Assembly (NCBI GenBank): GCA_947253595.1
Contig: CAMXZR010000030.1
Location: 1-16,660, forward strand
From: an uncultured Olsenella sp.
Lineage (GTDB): Bacteria; Actinomycetota; Coriobacteriia; Coriobacteriales; Atopobiaceae
Direction of reading: 5' to 3'
Length of the DNA: 16,660 bases
The notes under the pieces are model-generated. The model was not told the DNA's origin. It was given only the letters and a program-made list of their open reading frames with translations, and did no database searches. A program made the position numbers and the translations under genes. This document shows positions 16,333-16,660 of the stretch, one piece after another; the stretch's first letter is position 1; every line of letters begins with the position of its first letter.

Positions 16333-16660
16333 ATGATCAGGCTCGCCCTCACCGACCTCGACGACACCCTCATTCCCTCCGGCCTCTCCCGCGCGAGCGA
16401 CCGCGCCCTTGCCGCGATACGCGCGATGCTCGACGCGGGCCTTCACTTCGGCCCCGTGAGCGGTCGGCTTCCCGCTGCCATGGACTGGATGTTCGGCGGC
16501 TCGAAGGAGTGCTGCGCCACTGGCGCGTACTGCAACGGGCAGATGGTATACCTGGACGGCGAGCTCATCAGCGTCACCAGGCTGGACGGAGGCGAGCTCG
16601 ACCTCGTCGCGGGCTGGCTCACCAGGAACACGGACGACGCCGTGCTTGCGGTCTTCGACG
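16333..16660 (+). CDS. HAD-superfamily hydrolase, Cof-type (IIB), N-terminal part
   Basis: The first 109 residues of a cytoplasmic phosphatase, running off the window. Motif I reads TDLDDTLI (nucleophile Asp8, acid/base Asp10), with Asp-Asp where most Cof proteins have Asp-Gly. Motif II is PVSGR (Ser43), at the expected distance for the Cof/IIB subfamily, whose members dephosphorylate sugar phosphates, pyridoxal phosphate or flavin mononucleotide. ATGAYCNGQMVYLDGELI corresponds to the family segment that normally reads xxNGAxIxD. AGGGAGG lies five bases before the ATG. The catalytic lysine and motif IV aspartates, and the cap domain, lie outside the window, so substrate cannot be judged. A TAGGAT at 16294-16299 could be a -10 element. 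Confidence 0.88.
   Translation, partial: MIRLALTDLDDTLIPSGLSRASDRALAAIRAMLDAGLHFGPVSGRLPAAMDWMFGGSKECCATGAYCNGQMVYLDGELISVTRLDGGELDLVAGWLTRNTDDAVLAVFD

Overview
The window is high-GC bacterial chromosome (about two-thirds G+C by eye, strongly C/G-ending codons) from what looks like an anaerobic Gram-positive actinobacterium. The combination of a single-chain pyruvate:ferredoxin oxidoreductase, a HelD-type RNA polymerase recycling factor, a class A PBP, ArgR, a ROK sugar kinase and an MscL carrying a zinc ribbon fits the class Coriobacteriia (Olsenella/Atopobium-like). That placement is inference; there is no rRNA or other taxonomic marker in the window.

Layout. 1-192: 3' end of argR (+), converging on a class A penicillin-binding protein (315-2459, -) with a GC-rich hairpin between them. 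2460-2909: gene-free, divergent, with several palindromes. 2910-4097: a 12-TM MFS transporter (+) whose base composition is clearly lower in GC than its neighbours, bracketed by two perfect ~31-bp palindromes and probably acquired. 4400-4642: an 80-residue four-cysteine protein of unknown function (+). 4794-7512: a minus-strand run of M32 carboxypeptidase, D-aminoacyl-tRNA deacylase (dtd) and mscL, ending in a hairpin terminator. 7746-9328: ROK sugar kinase and a stand-alone PTS EIIA protein (+). 9727-13284: nifJ (+), preceded by a structured 5' leader and followed by a strong hairpin. 13460-15607: helD (-). 15608-16332: about 725 bases without a convincing gene but rich in hairpins and repeated sequence words. 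16333-end: start of a HAD-family (Cof-type) phosphatase (+), cut by the window edge.

How the genes work together. The central block is carbon metabolism: sugar phosphorylation (ROK kinase), PTS phosphotransfer (EIIA) and pyruvate oxidation to acetyl-CoA with reduced ferredoxin/flavodoxin (NifJ). The rest is housekeeping: cell-wall synthesis, osmotic safety valve, tRNA proofreading, peptide turnover and transcription recycling. I found no tRNA, rRNA, CRISPR array, transposase or phage gene. The parts least explained by known genes are the 15.8-16.3 kb intergenic region, the palindromes around the transporter, and the paired leader sequences of the EIIA and nifJ genes.
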